Assembly (NCBI GenBank): GCA_945890485.1
Contig: CAMDCN010000013.1
Coordinates: 62,001 to 126,000 of the forward strand
DNA from: Candidatus Sulfopaludibacter sp. SbA3
Lineage (GTDB): Bacteria; Acidobacteriota; Terriglobia; Bryobacterales; Bryobacteraceae
Length of the DNA: 64,000 nucleotides
Direction of reading: 5' to 3'
Shown one piece after another: positions 56,418 through 64,000 of the stretch. The notes beneath the pieces were generated by a model. It did not search any database. It was given only the letters and a program-made list of their open reading frames with translations, and was not told where the DNA came from. Each line of letters starts with the position of its first letter. Within the stretch, counting starts at the first letter, position 1. The position numbers and the translations under genes were made by a program.

Positions 56418-57284
56418 TTAGTCTTCTTCGACGAGCGTCTTGCTGCCGCGCGGCATGATCAGGGCCAGATCCTCTTCGGAAGTCTCCGAATTGGTTTCCG
56501 ACATCAGCTGGGCGGAGAACTGCGGGTCGAGGTACTGCTCGGCTGAGCCGAGGTCCATATTGTCGTCATCGCTATTGGAGGCGCCGAGTTCGGACTCGGA
56601 GACCTGCTGGCGTCCTTCGAGGCACGCTTCGGCGATCTTATTCGTGAAGAGGCGAATGGCGCGCAGGGCGTCATCGTTGCCGGGGATCACGTAGTCGACC
56701 TGGTCGGGGTCGCAATTGGTATCGACAACTGCCACAACGGGGATCCCGAGGCGGCGGGCTTCCATGACCGCGATCGCTTCCTTGTTCGAGTCGACAACGA
56801 AGAGGACGTCGGGGAGACGGCCCATGTCGCGGATACCCGACAGGTTGGCGCTAAGGTGCTTACGCTCGCGTTCGAGCTGGATGATTTCTTTCTTGGTCCG
56901 GCCACCGTAGTTACCGGTTTCGGCGAGATCCTCAAGCATCTTGAGACGCTCGATGGACTTCTTCACCGTGGTGTAGTTGGTGAGCAAGCCGCCCAGCCAG
57001 CGGTTGTTGATGTAGAACATCTGGCAACGCGTAGCTTCTTCGGCGATCGCTTCCTGCGCCTGGCGCTTGGTCCCAACGAAAAGTACGTTTTTACCCTGGG
57101 AAGCCATGTCGCCTACGTAGGCCATCGCGTCCTTAAACAGCTTCAGGGTCTTTTGCAAATCTACGATGTAGATCCCGTTACGTTCGCCAAAGATGTATTC
57201 CTTCATCTTTGGATTCCAGCGCTTGGTCTGGTGCCCGAAGTGAACGCCTGCTTCGAGCAATTCTTTCATGGAAATAGACGGCAA
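56418..57284 (-). CDS. rpsB: 30S ribosomal protein S2
   Basis: A 288-residue protein: conserved [30 protein letters not shown] and [20 protein letters not shown]. The last about 55 residues, after the usual S2 end, are an acidic, Ser/Glu/Asp-rich extension ([26 protein letters not shown]). S2 sits between the head and body of the small subunit. The extension is typical of some Acidobacteriota, but I cannot tell its role. Confidence 0.97.
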   Translation of the reverse strand: MPSISMKELLEAGVHFGHQTKRWNPKMKEYIFGERNGIYIVDLQKTLKLFKDAMAYVGDMASQGKNVLFVGTKRQAQEAIAEEATRCQMFYINNRWLGGLLTNYTTVKKSIERLKMLEDLAETGNYGGRTKKEIIQLERERKHLSANLSGIRDMGRLPDVLFVVDSNKEAIAVMEARRLGIPVVAVVDTNCDPDQVDYVIPGNDDALRAIRLFTNKIAEACLEGRQQVSESELGASNSDDDNMDLGSAEQYLDPQFSAQLMSETNSETSEEDLALIMPRGSKTLVEED

Positions 57285-57317
57285 TGTAGCTCCTTAGTTG
57301 GGGATTGAACACACGAA

Positions 57318-57353
57318 CCGGCAGGACTTTCCGAGCGGTATTTGTCCTGCCGG
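57318..57353 (-). terminator. Long hairpin between rpsI and rpsB
   Basis: CCGGCAGGAC (57318-57327) and GTCCTGCCGG (57344-57353) pair perfectly over a 16-base loop in the rpsI-rpsB gap. It may be a partial terminator or an S2 autoregulatory leader. Confidence 0.5.
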
Positions 57354-57382
57354 CAGGGTTGTGTGGAATCCTGGTTGGTTGT

Positions 57383-57778
<396 letters not shown>

Positions 57779-57796
57779 TTCGGATTCCTCTCTTCT

Positions 57797-58234
57797 TTAC
57801 CGTACGATTGCTTCCAGAGCCACTGGCTTCTGGGCCTGATGCGGATGCTGGTCGCCCGCGTAAACTTTCAACTTGGTGGCCATCTGCTTGCCGAGTTTGC
57901 TCTTGGGGAGCATTCCCTTGATAGCTTCTTCCACCATTTTCATCGGACGGGTGGCGCGCATCTTTTTGGCGCTGATTTCGGTCAGACCGCCCGGGTAGCC
58001 GGAGTGATAGCGATAAAACTTCTGCTCTTCCTTCTTACCGGTAAGACGAACTTTCTCAGCGTTAACGATGACGACATGGTCGCCCATATCAATGTACGGC
58101 GTGTACAGCGCTTTGCTCTTACCCATCAAAATGTGGGCAGCCTGCGAGGCGATGCGCCCGAGCGCCGCGCCCGAAGCGTCAATAACATGCCAATTTCTCT
58201 GGATATCTTTGCCAGAGGGAACTACGGTATTCAT
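57797..58234 (-). CDS. rplM: 50S ribosomal protein L13
   Basis: ATG 58234 (145 residues) is used; the longer frame from 58282 adds residues not found in L13. Conserved parts: GRIASQAAHILMGKSKALY, MGDHVVIVNAEKVRLTGKK and GMLPKSKLGKQMATKLKVYAG. It begins the operon rplM-rpsI-rpsB-tsf-pyrH-frr-RidA. Confidence 0.97.
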   Translation of the reverse strand: MNTVVPSGKDIQRNWHVIDASGAALGRIASQAAHILMGKSKALYTPYIDMGDHVVIVNAEKVRLTGKKEEQKFYRYHSGYPGGLTEISAKKMRATRPMKMVEEAIKGMLPKSKLGKQMATKLKVYAGDQHPHQAQKPVALEAIVR

Positions 58235-58270
58235 AGACAGACGATCTCCCTGCGATCCTTCCAACCATCC

Positions 58271-58300
58271 AAGATAGCGCAACTATTCGGGTTGCGTCAA
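58271..58300 (-). promoter_or_regulatory. Promoter of the ribosomal protein operon
   Basis: On the minus strand TTGACG (58300-58295) and TATCTT (58276-58271) are 18 bases apart, about 37 bases before the rplM start. This is the best sigma-70-like promoter in the window and would drive rplM and the genes that follow. Confidence 0.6.
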
Positions 58301-58865
58301 ATTCATGGGTCGCCCGCCGGGGTCCGGACGGTGAACCGAATGGCGCCCTGGATGAGCTCTGCCTCTGGGCTGCTGGGGGGAAAGCAACGCTCTTCGTTAT
58401 TGTAGCGCGGCCGGGTTGAGCTTTGGGTTCATTTGGGGTTATCCGGGTACCGCGTTTGGATGAACCGAACGCGGAAGTGGCTGTTGAGTCAATCACTTCC
58501 TGGGTTCATGCTTCATTTTTCCCGGGCGGGGCGGATTGCTCGCCCCGGCTCTGGACTGGAGACTGTTTTTGTGAGCGGATATGGATTGGCCATGTTGCTT
58601 TCAGGGTGTCTCGCCGGAGAGGAGAGACCGGGCCCAGGGTGCGTGGCGGGCCTGTGTTTGTTGGCGGGAAATATTTTAAGAGGTCGTGAACGCGTGGTTT
58701 GCCGGGCCGCGCTGGCGAACGCGCCAAGCCGTCTCTGTTGCGAGGAGCGGCTTTTTTCTTGGAGGATGACCGTTTTGGTCGAGCGTTCTCACCTTCGTGA
58801 GGCAGAGGCCCGCAGCGGCAACGTGATGCGGCCGAAATGAACTTCACGTAATCAGGAGAACCGAA
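58301..58865. other. Gene-free, hairpin-rich region
   Basis: About 565 bases separate the ribosomal promoter from the next gene. Frames present (for example 58433-58840) have no recognisable protein. Stems seen: CCGCGTTTGG/CCGAACGCGG (58450-58474, 5-base loop); GGAAGTG/CACTTCC (58473-58500); GGGGCG/CGCCCC (58528-58546, 7-base loop); GTTTGCC/GGCGAAC (58697-58720); and a terminator at 58726-58757. The layout suggests a structured plus-strand RNA. It lacks the conserved motifs I know for RNase P, tmRNA or SRP RNA. Confidence 0.4.
58726..58757 (+). terminator. Intrinsic terminator in gene-free region
   Basis: AAGCCG (58726-58731) and CGGCTT (58748-58753) pair, with an inner CTC/GAG stem, and are followed by a T-run (58752-58757). 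It reads as a plus-strand terminator although no protein gene precedes it, so it may end an unannotated RNA. Confidence 0.55.
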
Positions 58866-59360
58866 ATGTTGAAAACCATCTATTACGCTGCCCTGGCGCT
58901 TGCCATGACCGCGAGCGCTGCTTCGGCGCAAATGAACCAGAAGCCCTGGCAGGGAACCTTTACCAAAACCAGCCACAACCTGACCGGAGGCCGCATGTTC
59001 CTGGACCTGCCAGTGCCCAGCGACGACCGGATCCTGACGATCGAGCAGATTAGCCTTGTGGTTGGCCCATGGCTGAGCATCTACGGCAAGGTGTTGGATT
59101 GTCAGCTTGAGTCGCACGGCCCGATTGTCGAGAATCTGGAAGGAGCCGCGCAAACGACTTCGGTGCCGCTTCCAGATCCGGTTACGCTGCAGCCGGGCAT
59201 CAAAATGAAGGGCATTCCTGCGATGCCCGTCAAGATCCACGCAACGGGCGGGGCGGTCGCCCTGACGCGGACTAAGCTTCGCTTGAGTTGCGCGGTGGAG
59301 TACTTGGGCGGTAACGAGCCATTTGTCGTTACAGCCGTGGGATATACGACGCCTAAGTAG
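58866..59360 (+). CDS. Small secreted protein of unknown function
   Basis: A 164-residue protein with a signal peptide (about 1-22, ASAASAQ), AGGAG about 8 bases before the ATG, and a beta-rich mature part (RMFLDLPVPSDDRILTIEQI, LRLSCAVEYLGG). I recognise no family. Two Cys residues (near 76 and 141) might form a disulfide. The gene is preceded by the hairpin-rich stretch and may be regulated by it. Confidence 0.7.
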   Translation: MLKTIYYAALALAMTASAASAQMNQKPWQGTFTKTSHNLTGGRMFLDLPVPSDDRILTIEQISLVVGPWLSIYGKVLDCQLESHGPIVENLEGAAQTTSVPLPDPVTLQPGIKMKGIPAMPVKIHATGGAVALTRTKLRLSCAVEYLGGNEPFVVTAVGYTTPK

Positions 59361-59440
59361 CCACTTCTGGGCGGGGAACCTGTGTTCGAGTAGAATGATC
59401 TTCGCGGACCGAGCTTAGTTATTTGAGGATCTGACGCCCA

Positions 59441-62400
59441 GTGCTCGATGTGATCGTCGAAAGGCCCATTGCTGTCGCGGCGCCGAACTCACCGTGGCCG
59501 GTGGCCCTGCTCAAGTTCCTGGCGCTTGGGGTCCTCTTCAGCGGCATGGCGGCACATTCCGCGCCGCCTCATCGGTGGACTAAGTATTCGCCGGTTCCCC
59601 TCTCGCCGCTCACCGCTATCGTCGAAGGGCCCCAGGGTTACCTCTGGATTGGCACGCCGGAAGAAGGACTCTTTCGGTTTGACGGCTTTCACCTGGAACG
59701 TGTGACCCAAAGCCCGGTGCGGGCCCCGCGGTCGCTGGCCGCGATTGGTGATGTCCTCTGGATCACGGATGACCACCGGATTGCCAAGTTCGATGGAAAG
59801 TTCTCCGAGGCCGGATCGATCCCGGAGTTCTCAAAAAGTTCGCGAACTGACGGGACGTCGCTCTTTGTGCGCCGAAATAGTGGCTGGTGGAGGTGGTCCG
59901 AAGGGGCGTGGCAGGAGCTGGCGAACGGAGGACTTGACGACTTGCAGTTTGATCGGGATCGAGCGGGGTGGGGCATTCGAGATAGAGACCTTCTCCGGTT
60001 GCTGCCTGGAGAAAACGCGGTACAGGCCGTCGCCACGTTGGACTTTCCGAAGGATCTCCAGATTGGGGATAGTACTCGACGAGCGGTGCGAAGTTCCAGT
60101 GGGAGGGTTTGGCTGTCTTCAGAACGGAGGGCCGTTCCGTTTCGTGACGGCAAGGTGGACGGCGCAGTGCCGGAGGTGAACTATTCCCGTAAGGGGGATG
60201 AGCCGCTCGCGATCATGGGCCGGGAGGGACGGGTATGGCTGTTGGGATCCACGATTACCAGCGACCCGCCGGGACCCGTCTACCGGTATCAATCGAAGGG
60301 TGCGAACGAGTCGATCCTGACGGCGACTGAGGGGACGAGGGGAGATCTATGGTTGGTTCACGAAAGGCAGGGATTGATTCGCATGACTCCCGATTCGGGA
60401 TGGCGCGTCGATCCTGTCGATGAGCTAGAGAATGCGGCGCCGTCCCAGGTGTTCCGCGATCAGGACTCGAATGCCTGGATGGCCACTGACAGCGGGCTAT
60501 TTCGATCTCAGGGAGAGCAGGGACATTGGGCGCGTTCTGAAGGGCCTCGGCGGGACTATGTTGAAGTACTGAGCCTGTCCGATGGCCGCTTTCTGGCGGC
60601 GAGCCGGGAGGAGGGTCTTTGGGTCTTGGATGGAGAAGGGAGACCGGTGGAACAGGTCGCCGATCCGCTGCCAAGAATTCGGAAGGATTACCGACGCATC
60701 TTTCGGGATAGAACGGGGCGCATCTGGGTGGGGAATCGGCGAGCACTATTCGAGGCAATCGCTGAGGGCAAAGGATTCCGTTTGATCCTGCAAACGTTGC
60801 CTGAGGCCAGTACTTTCCCCTCGCCGATCGACTTCGCCGAGGATTCAGAAGGGGTGGTCTGGGTCGGATACACGGGCGGATTGGCGAGCCTATCGGCTGC
60901 TGGCAAGTGGGTGCGTCTACGGACGGACAAGCCTGTGAACGAAGTGCGGACTCTTTCGATCGACCGAACGGGCAATCGAATTTGGGTGGGCTATCGAAAA
61001 AACGGTCATTTCTCCATGGTGGAACGTCGTTCTGGGCGGGGAATCGTGACGCACTTTTCGCTGGAGGAGGGCTATTCGCCCAAGGATACGCACTATCTTC
61101 GGGTTGATCGGCGGGGCTGGATTTGGCGCGGATCGAGCGACGGTGTCCGGGTGTCCGACGGCAAAAGCCTCGACCCGAATGCGTGGCTCTTTGTGGGGGA
61201 ACAGAACGGCCTGGCCGGAGGTCGGGCAAGTCCTAACGGGTTCTTCGAGAATTCCGACGGGTCGGTGTATCTGGCTTCAGGCAAGGGTCTAACTTGGATC
61301 CTGCCGCGAGAGAACTGGTTCGCGCGTCCGCAGGGAGTTCCACGGATTAGTCAGATCCTCGTGGACGGTAGGTCGTATGGGCTCGACGAAGCGTTCTTGC
61401 CAGAGACCGTGCCCGCCGGGGTGTCCAAGCTGGTTGCCCGACTCGGATCGTTCGAAGATGTTACGTTTCGGCAGCGCCCATTCGTTTTTCGGCTTCTTCC
61501 CCAGAGTTCTGAATGGGCGACGGTGAACGGGGCTGAGGTGCCGATGGGACCGCTGGTTGATGGGGAGTACGTCCTGGAGGTAGCGTATGCTGGCGCGGGA
61601 GCAGGCTCGGCGCCGGCGGCGCATTGGCGATTCCGGGTGGGGGCGGAGCCGATGGCGCGCTGGCCATACTTCCTCGTCGCGATTGGTGGAGCGGTTGCCA
61701 GCTACCTGGGGCTGCGACGCTCGCCGAAGCTAGAAAAGTGGGGTTATTTCGCGGGGAAGTGGCTTTACCTGCGTCACCACACCACGCGAGGCGCCGAAGT
61801 CGCGGATCTTGTTGGCGAGTTGGTGGATGGCCGGTACCGCGTGCAGCGGGTAGTGCGGGTGGGAGGTACGGCTACGGTTTTTTCCGCTGAGGACCTGGAG
61901 CGGGATGGCGCGGCGGTGGCGTTGAAAGTGCTCAACGCGCGGGCCTCGGAATCGGCGTTGATTCGGAAGCTGTTCTCCGTTGAAGTGACGGCGCTGCGGA
62001 GCGTGAGTCACCGTGGCGTTGTTTCCCTGCTGGCTCATTGGATTGACAAAGACGGGCGGCCGATTCTGGTGATGCCGTACATTAACGGTCCAACACTGCG
62101 GGAGTGGGTGGAGTCCGGGCCAGTTAGTTTAGCGCAACGATTGGATGTGCTGGGGCAAGTCGCAGCGGCGTTGGACGCTGTTCACGAGAGGGGAATTGTC
62201 CATCGGGATGTGAAGCCGGAAAACATCCTGCTGGATGATGGCGGAAGGGCGTATCTGATCGATTTCGGAATAGCAGGAATTCAGGGGTTGAACGAAGGTT
62301 CGGTGCTGACTGAGGATATGGCTGGGACGTTGGGATACATGGGACCGGAGAGGATGGAGGGTCTGTTCTCGCAGGCGACGGACACTTATTCTTTTGGGGT

Positions 62401-62614
62401 GGTTGCGTCGGAGTTGTTGCTCGGGAAGCGCCTGAGTGAGGGCGACTTGTTCGAGGAGGAGTTACTGTCGTTGTATGGGCCCGGGGTGGCCGCACTGCTG
62501 GCGGCGGCCTTGTCGCCGATTCCGGGGGAGAGGCCGGTTCGGATGCGGGAGTGGGTTAACCAGTTAATCGAAGCGATGGGGCGTGCTGCTTCGATCGATT
62601 TGCCGGCCAGTTGA
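59441..62614 (+). CDS. Beta-propeller sensor fused to a Ser/Thr protein kinase
   Basis: GTG 59441 gives 1057 residues; a GTG at 59501 beginning a signal-like segment is an alternative. Residues about 45-640 contain propeller-like repeats of the two-component-regulator type (GYLWIGTPEEGLFRFDG, GRIWVGNRRALFEA, GVVWVGYTGGLASL), then a Y_Y_Y-like domain (about 660-735), one membrane helix (741-760), and a kinase (from about 793: VGGTATVFSA loop, ALKVL Lys, HRD His921-Asp923, LIDFGIAG, MGPERMEG). The normal partner of such sensors is a histidine kinase; here a Ser/Thr kinase replaces it. The propeller faces the periplasm, the kinase the cytoplasm. Confidence 0.9.
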   Translation: MLDVIVERPIAVAAPNSPWPVALLKFLALGVLFSGMAAHSAPPHRWTKYSPVPLSPLTAIVEGPQGYLWIGTPEEGLFRFDGFHLERVTQSPVRAPRSLAAIGDVLWITDDHRIAKFDGKFSEAGSIPEFSKSSRTDGTSLFVRRNSGWWRWSEGAWQELANGGLDDLQFDRDRAGWGIRDRDLLRLLPGENAVQAVATLDFPKDLQIGDSTRRAVRSSSGRVWLSSERRAVPFRDGKVDGAVPEVNYSRKGDEPLAIMGREGRVWLLGSTITSDPPGPVYRYQSKGANESILTATEGTRGDLWLVHERQGLIRMTPDSGWRVDPVDELENAAPSQVFRDQDSNAWMATDSGLFRSQGEQGHWARSEGPRRDYVEVLSLSDGRFLAASREEGLWVLDGEGRPVEQVADPLPRIRKDYRRIFRDRTGRIWVGNRRALFEAIAEGKGFRLILQTLPEASTFPSPIDFAEDSEGVVWVGYTGGLASLSAAGKWVRLRTDKPVNEVRTLSIDRTGNRIWVGYRKNGHFSMVERRSGRGIVTHFSLEEGYSPKDTHYLRVDRRGWIWRGSSDGVRVSDGKSLDPNAWLFVGEQNGLAGGRASPNGFFENSDGSVYLASGKGLTWILPRENWFARPQGVPRISQILVDGRSYGLDEAFLPETVPAGVSKLVARLGSFEDVTFRQRPFVFRLLPQSSEWATVNGAEVPMGPLVDGEYVLEVAYAGAGAGSAPAAHWRFRVGAEPMARWPYFLVAIGGAVASYLGLRRSPKLEKWGYFAGKWLYLRHHTTRGAEVADLVGELVDGRYRVQRVVRVGGTATVFSAEDLERDGAAVALKVLNARASESALIRKLFSVEVTALRSVSHRGVVSLLAHWIDKDGRPILVMPYINGPTLREWVESGPVSLAQRLDVLGQVAAALDAVHERGIVHRDVKPENILLDDGGRAYLIDFGIAGIQGLNEGSVLTEDMAGTLGYMGPERMEGLFSQATDTYSFGVVASELLLGKRLSEGDLFEEELLSLYGPGVAALLAAALSPIPGERPVRMREWVNQLIEAMGRAASIDLPAS

Positions 62615-62800
62615 GGGAAGGGCTGGGTCTCGGCCGGTGCATGACAGAACGATATCTGACGTCAGGTACCCGAGTTCGGATTGCGCCTACAGGCAACAGC
62701 CGCCTTTGGGGAGGCGGAGACGGCGGCAGTGCGTCCAGCAGATGAGGGCCGCGAGTTCTGCTTCACTCGCTTGGCGCATCGCTTCAGAGTGATCGGGCAC

Positions 62801-63343
62801 CTACTGGCGGTCGGACTGGGCGGACCATGGCGGCGCTACGCCGCTCATCCGTGCGTAGGCGATCGCTTGGCCCATGTGCTCGTGGTTGTGGACCAGGATG
62901 CGGAGGAGGACGTTTGCGGCGGGGACTTCGGAGCCGAAGAACTTCACCTTCTTCGCGCCGTCGACGGTGGGTTGCCCGGCGCGGACGGCGTCCATCGAGT
63001 CCTTGAGCCAGCGGACTACTTCGGCCTTGTCTGTGACCTTCTTCTCCGCATCTGGCGGGATCTGCCGTGGCCAATGGGGTCCTCCGGGCTTCACACCGGC
63101 TTGCGCCAGGAGCCAGTAGTTTCCGACGGCGATATGCATATAGACTTCGCTGGTTGAACGGATGCCGGGAGCCGGGCGGAAGCTAAATTTGTTCGCTGGG
63201 GTCGCTTCGGCCAATGCGATCAGTTGCCGGGAGGCGAGGTCGAATTCTCCATTCCAGCCTTGGCCCAGGCCGGATTGTGGCGGCTGGGCGGGGAGAAGGA
63301 ATGCGGACAGCAGCCCAAAGGCGACGTTTCGTAGTTGTGTCAT
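62801..63343 (-). CDS. DinB-like four-helix protein, secreted
   Basis: A 180-residue protein with a signal peptide (about 1-20, LLPAQ) and a DinB/YfiT-like helical domain with candidate metal ligands His69 (YMHIAVGNY) and His151/His155-type HNHEHMGQAI. DinB-like enzymes include metal-dependent thiol transferases; secreted members are common in Acidobacteriota. Substrate unknown. A possible hairpin (CCGCCT/AGGCGG, 62700-62717) lies downstream. Confidence 0.85.
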   Translation of the reverse strand: MTQLRNVAFGLLSAFLLPAQPPQSGLGQGWNGEFDLASRQLIALAEATPANKFSFRPAPGIRSTSEVYMHIAVGNYWLLAQAGVKPGGPHWPRQIPPDAEKKVTDKAEVVRWLKDSMDAVRAGQPTVDGAKKVKFFGSEVPAANVLLRILVHNHEHMGQAIAYARMSGVAPPWSAQSDRQ

Positions 63344-63461
63344 GGTTCTAGAGTCTTGCTGAATTGTTCCATGCCGGACCGCACTTCCGACAGTAGTGAA
63401 CCCAGCCGCGAGGCTTCGGAGTCCCCACTGCGTTTGCGGCGCCCGAGTGGCAACCCCTGGA

Positions 63462-64000
63462 TCAGGCCTTATTTGGAACTACGGTTAACGAGTTGGGGCG
63501 CAGCAGGGCGGGAAACTGGACCTGCAATTGATCGCGGAGGGCGATCGCAAAGGCCGTAAGAATCAGAAGTCCATAGACGCCGCTGTACGGGGCCTGCCAA
63601 AGCAGGAGGATGTAGACGGCGGGGAGGAGAAGAATCTGGAGGACGGTACGCAAGGCGAAGGACGTTTCCTCGTCGAACAAGAGGGACGCGCACAGAAGCA
63701 GCAGAATGGGATCTTGGATGTAGGCGTGGAAGTTGATGACTAACCCTGCCATGATGGCAAACGCTAGGCTCTTCTCGTAGCTTTTCGCGGTCCAAATGAG
63801 GTACAGCGCGGCGGCGGTGAGCAGAGCGCAGAGAGTCAGGTAAACAGCCGGGTTGGGACCGCCCGTGAAGGCGACGACCATGCCGCGCAGGTTTGGCATG
63901 AGTTCGGGATATGGATGACTTTCGGGACGCCGCAGCAGGGCGATGAGCGAGAGAAACACCGGCCATCCACCACCAGCCAGCCCGATCAGGAACAAGATGA
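63462..64000 (-). CDS. GT87-like membrane glycosyltransferase, cut by right edge
   Basis: About 179 codons of the C-terminal part are visible; the start lies beyond the window. Hydrophobic segments (VYLTLCALLTAAALYLIW, VLQILLLPAVYILLLW, YGLLILTAFAIAL) with MPNLRGMVVAFTGG and NFHAYIQDPILLL match the C-terminal half of glycosyltransferase family 87 mannosyltransferase-like proteins. These use polyprenyl-phosphate sugars at the inner membrane. The family call is by pattern only. Confidence 0.6.
   Translation of the reverse strand, partial: ILFLIGLAGGGWPVFLSLIALLRRPESHPYPELMPNLRGMVVAFTGGPNPAVYLTLCALLTAAALYLIWTAKSYEKSLAFAIMAGLVINFHAYIQDPILLLLCASLLFDEETSFALRTVLQILLLPAVYILLLWQAPYSGVYGLLILTAFAIALRDQLQVQFPALLRPNSLTVVPNKA

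Noticed and set aside
58301-58757. RNase P, tmRNA or SRP RNA in the gene-free region
   Set aside because: None of the conserved motifs I know for these RNAs (such as GAGGAAAGTCC for RNase P or CCGGAAGGAAGCAG for SRP) is present.
58433-58840. A 135-codon plus-strand frame in the gene-free region
   Set aside because: No recognisable domain, no ribosome site and it runs through several hairpins and the terminator.
58506-59240. A 244-codon minus-strand frame across the gene-free region and the next gene
   Set aside because: Antisense to the secreted protein at 58866-59360 and with biased composition; not a gene.
62687-62779. A 30-codon minus-strand frame with four Cys (CWTHC...CC)
   Set aside because: Too short, no ribosome site and its stop falls in a hairpin-rich gap; could be chance.

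Overview
The window is GC-rich chromosomal DNA of an acidobacterium, most likely of the Bryobacterales (Solibacter/Bryobacter/Paludibaculum type). The lineage call rests on family content: a Solibacter-type C-terminal domain (TIGR03437 family) in a 1439-residue secreted protein, an acidobacterial VWFA-related protein, two very large Oar-like TonB-dependent receptors, an ECF sigma factor of the TIGR02999 type paired with a Ser/Thr kinase, a PEP-CTERM protease and a GT87-like membrane protein. I see no rRNA, tRNA, CRISPR array, insertion sequence or prophage. Gene density is very high, and many neighbouring genes overlap by 1-8 bases (ATGA, GTGA, TTGA junctions), which implies translational coupling.

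Layout. 1-8.3 kb: an Oar-like receptor cut by the left edge, divergent from a ZnuD-like receptor with a His/Glu-rich loop; then a MATE transporter, a DUF58 protein, a PEP-CTERM serine protease and a dienelactone hydrolase. 8.4-12.1 kb: small membrane proteins, an inositol-phosphatase-like enzyme and an AMP-forming acyl-CoA ligase. 12-18.7 kb (minus strand): a tightly overlapping set lpxD, LOG, SpoIIE phosphatase, K+ channel, nnrDE, tsaE. 18.7-23.4 kb: an Oar-like outer-membrane protein, a VWA protein and a coiled-coil protein in overlapping order, facing a small zinc-ribbon membrane protein. 23.5-31.3 kb: TPR proteins, an ABC permease, then tgt-yajC-secD-secF. 31.4-34.9 kb: tonB-exbB-exbD-exbD plus a TPR lipoprotein. 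35-37.5 kb: relA/spoT and a DUF971 gene. 37.5-41.2 kb (minus): an ECF sigma/anti-sigma/DUF3106 set, then gpsA-plsY-thpR. 41.3-45.2 kb: a 3-methyladenine glycosylase, an unknown gene, a secreted alpha/beta hydrolase, and a second ECF sigma/kinase pair. 45.3-49.6 kb: the giant VWA/BACON protein. 49.8-53 kb: a 42-residue secreted peptide, membrane proteins, a GNAT enzyme and a sulfatase. 53-58.2 kb (minus): the translation operon rplM-rpsI-rpsB-tsf-pyrH-frr, ending in a secreted tandem RidA-like protein. 58.2-58.9 kb: a gene-free, hairpin-rich stretch. 58.9-64 kb: a small secreted protein, a beta-propeller/Ser-Thr-kinase receptor, a DinB-like protein and a cut GT87-like gene.

How the parts fit. 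Envelope energy transduction is well represented: TonB-dependent receptors plus a complete TonB/ExbB/ExbD motor and SecDF/YajC export. Signalling is also prominent: two ECF sigma modules, two Ser/Thr kinases, a SpoIIE phosphatase and RelA/SpoT. The least conventional items are the propeller-kinase receptor, the tandem RidA chain at the end of the ribosomal operon, the giant protein whose VWA domain interrupts a repeated module, a SecF with a helix-hairpin-helix-like insert, and the structured gene-free region at 58.3-58.86 kb.
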